A stretch of 62,000 nucleotides of DNA from Zygnema cylindricum. Its lineage: Eukaryota > Streptophyta > Zygnematophyceae > Zygnematales > Zygnemataceae. The stretch spans positions 1 through 62,000 of the forward strand of contig JBBHKE010002895.1 of NCBI GenBank assembly GCA_037447655.1. The letters run 5' to 3'. This document shows positions 45,419-56,239 of the stretch, in pieces (the first letter of the stretch is position 1; each line of letters opens with the position of its first letter). Made by a program: the position numbers and the translations under genes. The notes beneath the pieces are model-generated. The model was not told the DNA's origin. It did not search any database and saw nothing but the letters and a program-made list of their open reading frames with translations.

Positions 45419-46109
45419 TGAAAATTTACCACAGTGTAGATAACATACAAAGGAACACACACACAAAATTTCAATGAATTCCGCTCACAGATCTGTGAGA
45501 TATGCAGAAATGAAATTACATAAAACTGAGTGTACAGTTTTCATATCATTTGTTCCTAATGAATCAAATTCACTAAGTCCTACTTCTATGCACCGAAACT
45601 ACACTAAGCTGTACGGAGGCATTCCAGCCGTACATCTAACATTCTAACACAACAAATACTGTGAGTATACCTGTGTACTGAAGGTATGTCATAAACCACA
45701 TTCTCAACACTAAACAACTAATTCACTACATACAAAATTATGTTCTACCAAATATTTACACCGAAGTTCAGACAACGTAAAGTGATAGTGATCTAGTCAC
45801 GCCTCGTCAGTATTTGTTTGTGGCGGCTGTTAACCGTCCGATTAGAGGATTTGGGACCGTAGAATTGACTTCAAGAATTCCCGTGGTCTTGCCGAATTTC
45901 CGTACGTCCACGGAGGACATACTCACGCATTTCTCTCAAGTGACGACGCGTGTCCCAAGTATGAATGAACCGTGAACTCCCAACTTCACTGTCACACTAA
46001 TTTTGGTAAGTACTGAACCGAACTCAACCAAAAATAGCTTAAGTCCTGAACAGCTCTCTCTACCTCACAACTGAGGCATAGAGAGGACTAAAGCTTTCTA
46101 AAAACAACA
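45419..46109 (-). repeat. LTR-C copy 2 (3' LTR of Copia-C2, 691 bp)
   Basis: It has the same ends as copy 1. It carries only one GATAGTGATCTAGTC unit (about 45782), which makes it about 20 bp shorter than copies 1 and 3. It is followed by the polypurine tract of C2. Confidence 0.9.
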
Positions 46110-48786
46110 CTCCCCTAAAGTTTTAGACTCTTCTAGTCACTCAGTCCACATGCCTCTGTACAAAACTTCAATTTGGGAGCAGGTAAGGGTTTCGTCATCA
46201 TATCAGCCACCATTTGCTCATCCGGTAAATAACTCAATTTCATGACTTTTCCCATCACCTTTTCTCTTACAAAATGTAGCTTGATATCTATGTGCATACT
46301 CTTAAAGTGATGACTGGGATTAGATGCAATAGCGATTGCTGCCTAATTGTCACACCACACTATCTGTGGTCCAGATTGCATGAAGAGAAGCTCTTGGAGA
46401 AGAGACTTTACCGAAAGTAACTCCTTAACTGCCAAGCTGGCAGCCATGTACTCAGCCTCCATGGTAGACTGAGTTGTTACCTTCTTTAGTTTGCTGCTCC
46501 AACAACACGTTCCACTTTCGATCTTCAAAATGTATCCAGTGGTGGAGCGTCGGCTGGGCATATCTCTGAAGCTCGCATCGCTCCATGTATGAATTTTGAC
46601 TTCCCCTCCACCGAGAGAGAGTCTAAGATTTCGAGTTCCTGCAAGATAACGAAGAACTCTCTTTGCTGCCTCATAGTCAAACTTCCTTGGATTTTGCAGG
46701 CTTCGGCTCAAGGCTCCAACCGCTGCTGAGATGTTGGGACGAGTACAGTTCATGAAATAAATGAGGCTTCCGACAATCTGCCTGTAAGGAATGGAGGACA
46801 TAGAATCTGCCTCCTCTGAATCTAAGAAATCATCAACCAAAACACCACCATCCGTTTCCGTGCCCTCCAATTTCTACCTGAATTCCATAGGAGTGGCACT
46901 TCCCTTTGCGTCTAATATGCCAAAATTTTCTAACATGTTCTTGATTGCTTCTTTTTTTGAGTTAAATAAAAAAAAAATTGTTTCGTGTCTCTTTCTACTT
47001 GAATTCCTAGAATATACTTAGCCTCACCCAAGTCTTTCATTTCAAACCGGGAATTCACAGCTGATTTTATTTTATTAATCTCATAGATGGATTTGCTAAT
47101 CAGTAGCAAATCATCTACATAAACTGCCACATAAATCACTCTATCATCACCTTGCATTACAAAGACTGAGTGATCTGAATTCATCCTGGTAAAGCCAAGA
47201 TTGGTTAAAAACTCATCTAATTTCAGGTTCCATTGCCTCGGAGCCTGTTTTAGACCATAAAGGGACTTCAACAGTTTACAGACCAGATTTTCTTTCCCTT
47301 TTTCTGCATACATCTCTGGCTGCTTCATATAAATTACTTCCTCCAAATCACCATGCAAGAAAGTCGTCTTAACATCCATCTGATGCAATTCCATATCCTC
47401 TATTGCAGCAAGAGATAGCAAAACTCTAACAGTAAGAAAGCGAACCACAGGAGAGAAGGTCTCTTCATAGTCAATTCCCTCTTTTTGGCTAAATCCCTTA
47501 GCAACCAGTCTAGCTTTATATCTCTCAATTGTATTATCAAAATTCAATTTTAATTTGAAGACCCACTTACAACCGATAGCTTTCTTGTTCGGTGGGAGCT
47601 CCACAAGTTCCCAAGTTTGGGCTTCCATAATTGACTTTATCTCTTCATTTCCAGCCGAGATCCAATGATCCTTTTCAGGAACGGAAAAAGCTTCATGAAT
47701 AGTAAGCGGCTCCCCTGTGCTTGCAGAAAAAGCACTCTCAACTCGGTCGCCTCGAATGCGGCTACTTTGCCTTCTTCCCCCCGGAAAATCTGACGCGGGA
47801 ACTGTTGGTTCCTTAGATTGCCGCACAAGGCGTGTAATCGGAGGAGCATCGACAGAAGGAGCAGCTCCTGAAGGAGTATTAGACGACCCAGAGGCATTTG
47901 GGAGAGAGGTAGAAGAAGTAGAAGAGGATGGAGTAAAAGGTACCTGCTCAAGAATGATATACTCTTGTATTTTCTCTTTCCTTTCAGCTGCATCCATGCT
48001 AAAAACGTCAATAGATTGACTTTCTTCTTTAAACTGAATATTCTTGGCTGTTTGAACACATCCTCTCTGAGGATTATACACTCTATAACCTGCAGATTCA
48101 TCATCATAGCCTAAAAAGACGCCTGGCACAGATTTTGGACTAAGCTTCCAATTTGGAAGATTATCCAAGATAAAACATTTGCTACCAAAAACTCTAAAAT
48201 GACTAACATTTGGCTTTTTGCCTGTCCAAACTTCATAAGGTGTCTTACCCCTAACAGCCCGGGTTTCCACTCTATTTCTGATGTGGGAAGCACAATGAAA
48301 AGCTTCCCCCCAAAACTTTGGATCCACACCTTTATCGGCCATCATAGATCGAGCACATTCAGTCAAAGTCCGATTAAGTCTCTCGGCAACACCATTTTGT
48401 TATTCCGGTGTGTACGGAGCAGTAAATTCACGAGAGATGCCATTTTCTTTCAAAAAATCAGCAAAGGCATGAGATACATACTCTCCACCATTATCCGTCC
48501 GCAAAGCAAGAATAGATTTGCCGTGAAGTTTCTCCGCCCAGATTTTGTAGTGCTTAAAGTGAGTGAAGACTTCTCTCTTCTCCTTCATAAAGTATATGCG
48601 ACTATACCGGGAGTAATCCTCTGTAAAGGTGACAAAGAAGCGGCTGCCACCCAGAGAGGGAACTTTAGAAGGGCCGAAAACATTAGAGTGAATAATACTT
48701 AGAACATCTGTGGCTCGGTGATCAGAAACTTGTGATATGGGAAGCTTGTGAAGCTTTCCGAGAGCACAACCATCACACACATGAGA
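46110..48786 (-). pseudogene. Copia-C2 pol (integrase, RT, RNase H) with few lesions
   Basis: Integrase zinc part and core start at 48400-48780 (HRATDVLSIIHSNVFGPSKVP, RTDNGGEYVSHAF). A 478-codon frame (46930-48366) then gives ERLNRTLTECARSMMADKGVDPKFWGEAFHCAS, the linker, RT (GCKWVFKLKL, YVDDLLLISKS) and GEAKYILGIQ. RNase H is at 46343-46870. Lesions seen are stops near 48786, 48402, 46876 and 46344 (CDN then stop), and a homopolymer frameshift near 46965-46980. It is the best-preserved pol here, consistent with similar LTRs at both ends. Confidence 0.92.
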
Positions 48787-50262
48787 CTATTGTTGACCAA
48801 GCTTGACTCCCTCTATCATGTCATGCTTTATCATCTTAGTAAGTCTCTCATGATGCACATGACCAAGTCTTTTATGCCACAAAACATTATCACATAGGAC
48901 ACTGGAGTACGCAAAATCAATTTTATTAGCCAGGTCCATGCGGTACAAAAAGTTTGGGCCTCTAGTTCCTACTAGAGCTAATCTTCCATTCTTGCTCACT
49001 ATTTTCTTGCCATTTTTCTGGAGAACCTCAAAGCCTTTGCTTTCAGCTACAGACGTAGAAAACAGATTTTTCTTAAACTTTGGAACATACAAGACATCAT
49101 ACAAAGTTCTCTTAACAACCTTTCCATCTATCACACAATCCAGATCTATGTTTCCTTTTGCATTTGATTTAACGGCATAGCCACAAGCATAAAAGATCTG
49201 ACGTAAAGGAATAGAAGACATCTCCTTACACCAAGACTTGTTCCAGCACATGTGTGAAGAGCTTCCGGAATCTATTATCCATCCGAGGTCCTTTTCCCCT
49301 TGCATCATGTCGAGTTTGGCAAGAGCGAAAAACTCTTTGTCATCAGTTTTTGGAAAACTGAGCACATCAGGTGTCGTTTCCTCGGTTGTTTTCTTCTTCA
49401 ATTCCGTATCCTCCGCTGAAAATGCAACAGTTTTATTCGGAGGTTTTTGGGAAATGGGAGGTCCGCGGTGTCTCCATCCTTTCCGAAAGATACCTATTTC
49501 AAGAGCTTTTATATACAAAGGACAAGCTCTGAAGGAGTGACCATCAGTATAGCAATAAACACATTTCTCAAACTGAGGATTAAACTGATTCCCTTGATAT
49601 CTACTTTCCCTCTGAAACTGAGCCGTAAATGCTACAGATGGTTTTCCAAATCCTAAAACTGTATAAGTAGCCTCTTCTGCCAAGATAAACTCTATAGCTG
49701 TTTGCAAATTCCAAAGAGGTTTAGACAATTTTTTCATTTCATCTGAGGCTCCTTTATATTCATTAGGAAGCCCCTTTAGGAGAATCATGGCCTGATGATA
49801 AGGGGAGAAAGTCCCCCCAGAACATGCATTTTCTGACAGTAACATTCGAAACCGATTAGTGTGTTCCACCATACTACCACCTGTGTACTTATACTCATAG
49901 ATCTGACCAGCAGTTATAATCTCATGCTGGTCACTAGCTTTGACATAAGAAGATTTCAATGCATCCCACAATTCTGATGCCTTTGTAACATTAATATATG
50001 TCATATGCAATTCTTTTGATATCATAAGCTTTAATAAATGCAAAGCCTGGTCATTTTTCTGATCAAAGCTGGCATCAGATTCTGCCAGTGATCCATTTAA
50101 CACATCAATAAGTTTCACTTGCTTGAAGTAAGACTTAACCAAATCTGCCCAATACAGATATTCGCGTCCATCAAAGACCGGAATTCGTGAAGGCGGGCCC
50201 GTGACCTGTTGTTCTGAGACAACTGCTGGCAGTGAAGATGAAGAAGATGCAGCAGTAGTCAT
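48787..50262 (-). CDS. Copia-C2 gag-protease
   Basis: This is a long intact frame of 491 codons from MTTAASSSSS; an ATG five codons upstream (50277) is less likely as start. The N-terminal gag has QQVTGPPSRIPVFDG and LYWADLVKSYFKQ. A zinc knuckle CVYCYTDGHSFRAC (CX2CX4HX4C) is intact, as is the protease site WIIDSGSSSHMC with catalytic Asp. It ends in the GAG-pre-integrase module (LWHKRLGHVHHERL). A stop after LGQQ separates it from integrase, which in an active element would follow in the same frame. Gag builds the particle and protease cuts the polyprotein. Confidence 0.93.
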   Translation of the reverse strand: MTTAASSSSSLPAVVSEQQVTGPPSRIPVFDGREYLYWADLVKSYFKQVKLIDVLNGSLAESDASFDQKNDQALHLLKLMISKELHMTYINVTKASELWDALKSSYVKASDQHEIITAGQIYEYKYTGGSMVEHTNRFRMLLSENACSGGTFSPYHQAMILLKGLPNEYKGASDEMKKLSKPLWNLQTAIEFILAEEATYTVLGFGKPSVAFTAQFQRESRYQGNQFNPQFEKCVYCYTDGHSFRACPLYIKALEIGIFRKGWRHRGPPISQKPPNKTVAFSAEDTELKKKTTEETTPDVLSFPKTDDKEFFALAKLDMMQGEKDLGWIIDSGSSSHMCWNKSWCKEMSSIPLRQIFYACGYAVKSNAKGNIDLDCVIDGKVVKRTLYDVLYVPKFKKNLFSTSVAESKGFEVLQKNGKKIVSKNGRLALVGTRGPNFLYRMDLANKIDFAYSSVLCDNVLWHKRLGHVHHERLTKMIKHDMIEGVKLGQQ

Positions 50263-50358
50263 CGTATAACAAATCAAAAGAGGAAGCTACCACAAATACC
50301 GATGGCTGAACAGAAACTTTGACAGACTATAACTTTCAGAAAAACACCCAAATGGTCC

Positions 50359-51070
50359 TGAAAATTTACCACAGTGTAGATAACATACAAAGGAACACAC
50401 ACACAAAATTTCTGTGAATTCTGCTTACAGATCAGTAAGATATGCAGAAATGCAATTACATAAAACTGAGTGTACAGTTTTCATATCATTTGTTCCTAAT
50501 GAATCAAATTCACTAAGTCCTACTTCTATACACCGAAACTACACTAAGATGTACGGAGGCATTCCAGCCGTACATCTAACATTCTAACACAACAAATACT
50601 GTGAGTATACCTGTGTACTGAAGGTATGTCATAAACCACATTCTCAACACTAAACAACTAATTCACTACATACAAAATTCTGTTCTACCAAATATTTACA
50701 CCGAAGTTCAGACAACGTAAAGTGATAGTGATCTAGTCTCGCCGATAGTGATCTAGTCACGCCTCGTCAGTATTTGTTGGCGCCGGCTGTCAACCGTCCG
50801 ATTAGAGGATTTGGGACCGTAAAATTGACTTCACAAATTCCCGTGGTCCTGCCGAATTTCCGTACGTCCACGGAGGACATACTCACGCATTTCTCTCAAA
50901 TGACGACGCGTGTCCCAAGTGTGAATGAACCGTGAACTCCCAACTTCACTGTCACACTAATTTTGGTAAGTACTGAACCGAACTCAACCAAAAATAACTT
51001 AAGTCCTGAACAGCTCTCTCTCCCTCAGAACTAAGGCATAGAGAGGACTAAAGCTTTCTTAAAAACAACA
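50359..51070 (-). repeat. LTR-C copy 3 (5' LTR of Copia-C2, 712 bp)
   Basis: It has the same ends as copies 1 and 2 and two GATAGTGATCTAGTC units. The bases after it on the minus strand (GGACCATTTGGGTG) should be the primer site, but they do not fit initiator tRNA-Met and I cannot name the primer. On its outer side it meets family A protease sequence at 51071 (GTAGT). Confidence 0.9.
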
Positions 51071-52319
51071 GTAGTAACCACTCTCCCATCCGCATACTCT
51101 ATCTCTACAGTACGGATTAATCTTAGCATAGTGAAGATTTCCTTATCACGACACATATGCATGGATGCACATGAGTCGATGATCCATCCTTTCCTGTGGA
51201 GCTTCCTGAATTGCTTTAATGGCACCCTTATGTCTCCGAGGGATCTCCTTCTCCTCCAGACTCTCGTCAAGAAGAAGCTCCCTATCCTCCTCAAAAGACT
51301 CTTCTTCGGTTTCTCTTCTCACTTTTGTAACCTCAAGTGCATTTTTCTTCCCTCTTGAAGAACCCCCTCCACCGTCTCTTGGAGCCTAAGCTCCGACAGC
51401 TTGACACAATCTGCGATGAAGTGTCCTGGCTTTTTGCAAAAATGACAAAGACCCTTTGGGGGCCTTAGTCCTCCAGAATGATCTCTTTCCCCTTTGTAAG
51501 GTTTCTTCGAGTCCTTCCCCCATCGGTCCCCTCCGCTGCTAGAGCTTGAATGCTCTTTCATCCTCTCCTAATCTCCATTGTGTTTTCCTGCACAAGTATC
51601 ATCGTGACCGTTGTGTTCCATTTCGAAGAACTATCAGGCATTTCTTGTACTCGGTACACTATGTTCTCGTACTCATCTGGTAACTTCATGATAAGGGTGT
51701 TAACTTTCATTTTCATTGTACCTGTCCACCCGGCACTTTCTATCTCCATATACAAACAAGAAATATCATTACAGTAATCTAACATCTTTCTTCCTTTGTA
51801 AGTGTAACTCATTAGCTTTTGCTCTGCCAACTGGAGCTTTTAAATAGTTCTAGCTCTATAAATCTCCACCAAACTCACCCACAACTCCTCGGCCTTGTAA
51901 ATGTGAAGATGAGGGGTGGCCAAATCTTGAGTGAGGTGCCTCAGAATGAAGTTCTTGGCAGCCATGTTTACATCCTCCCACATTTGAGTATCGTTCTCCG
52001 CGATCTTCACTGTCACCACTCCCACTACTGTGGCAATAGGAGTAAACGGTGTCTCCTTCCCTTTCCCCTTTTCGGACACATTGCTGTCCCCATCATCTGC
52101 CTCCTCCGCTAAGGCAGCCGTTGCTGCACGAAACCTTACTCCTCCAAATCCTGGTGGAGTTCGCGAAGGTGTACGTTTCACTTGTCCACTGACGATACCC
52201 CAGTATCGTTTTTCCCACAAAGCTCCCATCATCATGGCTTCCCAATAGATGAACCCAAATATATTTAAAGTGGGTAGCGTAAAGGGTGGGCCCATAACTT
52301 GCAATTCTGTGTCCTCCAT
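51071..52319 (-). pseudogene. Copia-A4 gag and protease start, decayed
   Basis: Gag starts in the LTR (ATG at 52319; MEDTELQVMGPP) and is open for 159 codons. It hits TAA (51840-51842) and continues in 51558-51830 (AEQKLMSYTYKG). The zinc knuckle CHFCKKPGHFIADC is complete (51319-51561). The protease motif is WIIDSCASMHMC, Gly replaced by Cys after the catalytic Asp-Ser. It is cut at 51071 by LTR-C. The same TAA is present in the copy at 54607, showing duplication of one defective element. Confidence 0.9.
52285..52299 (-). promoter_or_regulatory. Primer binding site of Copia-A4 (14 of 15 to tRNA-iMet half)
   Basis: The minus strand reads AGTTATGGGCCCACC directly after the LTR end TTGCA. Fourteen consecutive bases match the complement of the initiator tRNA-Met anticodon region. 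In gag frame it codes for VMGPP. Confidence 0.88.
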
Positions 52320-52766
52320 TGGACCACAGAATACAGGAAGCCTCTAGATAGTATTTAACTAACCCACTTCATGCCACAACCACTGCTGTCTACGAAGGCA
52401 AAATGATAGTTTGACTACACCCTTGTCCAGCATGGACTTCCTTGAGTCAGTAGCAAAAAGAATACTAAAAACGGCTAACCAAGCGAAGAGTTATGAGCCG
52501 GCAAAAATGATAATTTATACAAAGCTCTTTTAGAGAGAGAGGTGACTACTTACCAAAATTTCCTAAGTCCTAAACTTCTCTCACAACCCTTATCTATTGA
52601 AGTACGAACAAATCATATACTGTAAAGTACAAAAAAGGTACTACGGCCGATGTCCTTTATTTACGGTCCGTGTACGACAAGGCTACTAAGTGGACGCATG
52701 TCACTTTTCTACACGTTCATATATTCTCCGGAATTCCCGCGACCCGAATGTCATCCTTCCACGCGC
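52300..52766 (-). repeat. LTR-A copy 5, inner 467 bp only
   Basis: This is the gag-side part of a 5' LTR-A, from TTGCA at 52300 to CCACGCGC at 52766, where a plus-strand LTR-B begins. The break point is identical to the one at 55534. Confidence 0.88.
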
Positions 52767-53811
52767 TGTAGAAATTAATGGTCCATTTAAAGTATTTTCT
52801 AGGTCTAAATGGAAATATAGAAAGAAGCCGAGGCAGTCTACCTCTAACTTCTCTCTCCAAACTCTCAAACTTGTCTCAGTCACTGAAAAATTGGAGAGGG
52901 AGCTAGAGCCATGGCTACCTAGGCTATCCAGAGGTTTACGGGAAATATATATTAGTTAGGGGTTTATTTACTAAAAGGTATGTGCCGGCCATAGGATTTG
53001 ATCCTAGTACCTGTCGGATGGCAAGCTGCCGATAGCCGGTAGCTATAACCATTAAATTTTTAGCTAGTGATACGTAATAAAGGGTTTCATTTTTAGTTAT
53101 GCATTAACAAGTAGGATTATTCATTTAGCTGATAATATTTACGAGATACATAGAATCAGTAATATAAAAGTACGGATTGTGGTACGGATAAAGAAACGAA
53201 TACCGCGCATTTGTTTCTTTAGCGAAACAAATTCCGCTCATGTATTTATTACGGCTACGATTAAATGTAAATTAAATCGCACGGCCGAAATAAACACCGA
53301 GATCGCGGAAGAGGATTTTGTCGATTTGTGGTCATCGCCACATCGGATGACACGTGGCGAAATTACATTGGATCGTGGTATCTCCGGAGATTACGCCATC
53401 CAATCCGGACATGACATGTGTCGACATTTAGGCCATGTCGTACAATGTCCGTACAAAAAGTACACCAACAGCTGTACTTTTATGTACAGAAGCGAAATAT
53501 GATTGGCTCCGTACATCAGAAGATAGAGTTTGTGAGAGAGATAGGACTTAGAAAAATTAGGAGAAAGGATCCCCTCTCCCAGAGAGCTTCAGAACAAAAG
53601 TTCAACTTTGACTCTCCATAACATACTGCTCATGGGATCAAATTCAGAGATTCTTTTTGCTTTCAACTCAGGGGAGTCTTGCCTTTACAAGGGTGAAGGT
53701 GGTCAGAGTTTTTCTTTTCCAAGATAGCAATTGTTCTTCCTAAAACACAAAGGGGTCATGGCTATCCTAGAGGCTTCTTCGAAGCTGTCTACTTTGAGGA
53801 TATATGGAGGT
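52767..53811 (+). repeat. LTR-B copy 3, plus orientation
   Basis: It starts TGTAGAAATTAATGG and runs to TATGGAGGTCTCAGA, close to the normal LTR-B end, then turns into family A protease at about 53812 through a shared CAGA(T). It has no gag B behind it, so it is the first part of the duplicated block. Confidence 0.87.
52977..53058 (-). other. tRNA-like block, weak, antisense in LTR-B copy 3
   Basis: This is the counterpart of 33893 on the minus strand: GGATCAAATCC-like B box and TTTT (52973-52976). The first half is much changed here. Confidence 0.35.
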
Positions 53812-55086
53812 CTCAGATTTACTAATCCCACTAAAGTAGTAGTAACCACTCTCAAATGCCCATACTGTATCTCTACAGTTGGGATCTTTCTTAGTTTAGT
53901 GAAGAGTTCCTTTTCACGACACATATGCATGGGTGCACCTGAGTCGATGATCCATCCTTCCTGTGGAGCTTCCCAAATTGCTCGAAGGCACACTTCTGTC
54001 TCCGAGGGATCTCTTTCTCCTCCAGACTCTCGTCAAGAAGAAGCTCCCCATCCTCCTTCGAGGACTCGTCCTCGGTTTCTCTTCTCATTTTTTTAACCAC
54101 AGTGCCTTTTTCTTCCCTCCGGAAAAACTCCCTCCACAGTTCTCTTCGAGCCTCAGCTCCGACCGCTTGATACAATCTCCTATGAAGTGTCCCGGCTTTT
54201 TGCAAAAAATACATAGACCCTTTGGGGGCCTCGGTCCTCCAAAATGATCTCTTTCCCCTTTGTACAGTTTCTTCGGGTCCTACCCACACCGGTCCCCTCT
54301 TGATGCTAGAGCTTGAATGCTCTTTTCCCCTCTCCTAATCTCTATTGTGTTTTCCTGCACAAGTATCATCCTGACCATTGTGTTCCATTTCCATAAACTA
54401 TAAGGCATTTCTTGTACTCGGTACACTATGTTCTCGTACTCATCTGGTAACTTCATGATAAGGGTGTTAACTTTCATTTTCATTGTACCTATCCACCCGG
54501 CACTTTCTATCTCCATATACAAACAAGAAATATCATTACAGTAATCTAACATCTTTCCTCCTTTGTAAGTGTAACTCATTAGCTTTTGCTCTGCCAACTG
54601 GAGCTTTTAAATAGTTCTAGCTCTATAAATCTCCACCAAACTCACCCACAACTCCTCGGCCTTGTAAATGTGAAAATGAGGGGTGGCCAAATCTTGAGTG
54701 AGGTGCCTCAGAATGAAGTTCTTGGCAGCCATGTTTACATCCTCCCACATTTGAGTATCGTTCTCCGCGATCTTCACTGTCACCACTCCCAGTACTGTGG
54801 CAATAGGAGTAAACGGTGTCTCCTTCCCTTTCCCCTTTTTTGACACATTGCTGTCCCCATCATCTGCCTCCTCCGCTAAGGCAGCCGTTGCTGCACGAAA
54901 CCTTACTCTTCCAAATCCTGGTGGAGTTCGTGAAGGTGTACGTTTCACTTGTCCACTGACGATACCCCAGTATCGTTTTTCCCACAAAGCTCCCATCATC
55001 ATGGCTTCCCAATAGATGAACCCAGATCTATTTAAAGTGGGTACCGTAAAGGGTGGGCCCATAACTTGCAATTTTGTGTCCTCCAT
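53812..55086 (-). pseudogene. Copia-A5 gag and protease start, duplicate of A4
   Basis: Its layout equals 51071-52319: gag from the ATG at 55086 (MEDTKLQVMGPP), TAA after RARTI at the same codon, AEQKLMSYTYKGGKM (54280-54597), then a zinc-knuckle region in which the first Cys pair is damaged, and the protease WIIDSGAPMHMC (53703-53993), here with intact Asp-Ser-Gly. It is only slightly different from A4, so the duplication is younger than the decay of the element. Confidence 0.9.
55052..55066 (-). promoter_or_regulatory. Primer binding site of Copia-A5 (14 of 15 to tRNA-iMet half)
   Basis: Same sequence and position as at 52285: AGTTATGGGCCCACC on the minus strand, next to LTR end TTGCA. Confidence 0.87.
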
Positions 55087-55534
55087 TGGACCACAGAATA
55101 TAGGAAGCCTCTAGATAGTATTTAACTAACCCACATCTATGCCACAACCACTGCTGTCTACGAAGGCAAAATGATAGTTTGACTACACCCCTGTCCAGCA
55201 TGGACTTCCTTGAGTCAGTAGCAAAAAGAATCACTAAAAACGGCTAACCAAGCGAAGAGTTATGAGCCGGCAAAAATGATAATTTATACAAAGCTCTTTT
55301 AGAGAGAGAGGTGACTACTTACCAAAATTTCATAAGTCCTAAACTTCTCTCACAACCCTTATCTATTGAAGTACGAACAAATCATATACTGTAAATTACA
55401 AAAAAGGTACTACGGCCGATGTCCTTTATTTACGGTCCGTGTACGACAAGGCTACTAAGTGGACGCATGTCACTTTTCTACACGTTCATATATTCTCCGA
55501 AATTCCCGCGACCGAATGTCATCCTTCCACGCGC
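55067..55534 (-). repeat. LTR-A copy 6, inner half; split by Copia-B2
   Basis: This is the gag-side half of a 5' LTR-A that stops at CCACGCGC. The other half is found at 60899-61444, so the whole 5.4-kb Copia-B2 lies inside this LTR. Confidence 0.88.
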
Positions 55535-56239
55535 TGTAGAAATTAATGGTCCATTTAAAGTATTTTCTAGGTCTAAATGGAAATATAGAAAGAAGCCGAG
55601 GCAGTCTACCTCTAACTTCTCTCTCCAAACTCTCAAACTTGTCTCAGTCACTGAAAAATTGGAGAGGGAGCTAGAGCCATGGCTACCTAGGCTATCCAAA
55701 GGTTTACGAGAAATATATATTAGTTAGGGGTTTATTTACTAAAAGGTATGTGCCGGCCACAGGATTTGATCCTAGTACCTACCGAACGGTAGGCAGCTGG
55801 TAGCCGGTGGCCTTAGCCGTTAAGTCTTTAACTAGTGTTAAGTATTATATGGTTTGATATTTAATTAAACATTAACGGGTAGGATAATTCATTTAACTGT
55901 AACTCTTTACGGGATACATAGATCTAGTAATGTAAAAGTACGAATTACGATACGGATAAGAAACCAATACCGCGCATTTATTTCTTTATTGAAACGAATA
56001 CCGCGCATGTATTTATTACGGCTACAATTAAATGTGAATTTAATCGGACGGCCGGAATTAACGCCGAGATCGTGGAAGAGGATTTCGGCGGTTTTTGGTC
56101 ATCGCCACATTGAATGACACGTGGCGGAATGACATTGGATCGCGGCATCTCCGAGGATTAAGGGAGCGAATCCGGACATACCACGTGTCGACATTTAGGC
56201 CATGTCGTACAGTGTCCGTACAGAAAGTACACCGGCAGC
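55535..56239 (+). repeat. LTR-B copy 4 (5' LTR of Copia-B2), right part deleted
   Basis: It starts TGTAGAAATTAATGG and follows LTR-B to GTACACCGGCAGCTG, then joins gag B (GGAGATCCGAAGG) at about 56240. The deletion removed the promoter-proximal LTR end, the primer site and the gag N-terminus. Confidence 0.88.
55745..55826 (-). other. tRNA-like block, weak, antisense in LTR-B copy 4
   Basis: The minus strand holds TTAACGGCTAAGGCCACCGG, the hairpin CCTACCG/CGGTAGG, GGATCAAATCC and TTTT (55741-55744). It keeps the TAACGGCTA word shared with LTR-A. Confidence 0.4.

Noticed and set aside
50341-50358. Half-tRNA-iMet primer site for family C next to its LTR
   Set aside because: The sequence after LTR-C (GGACCATTTGGGTG) does not fit initiator tRNA-Met; I could not name a primer.
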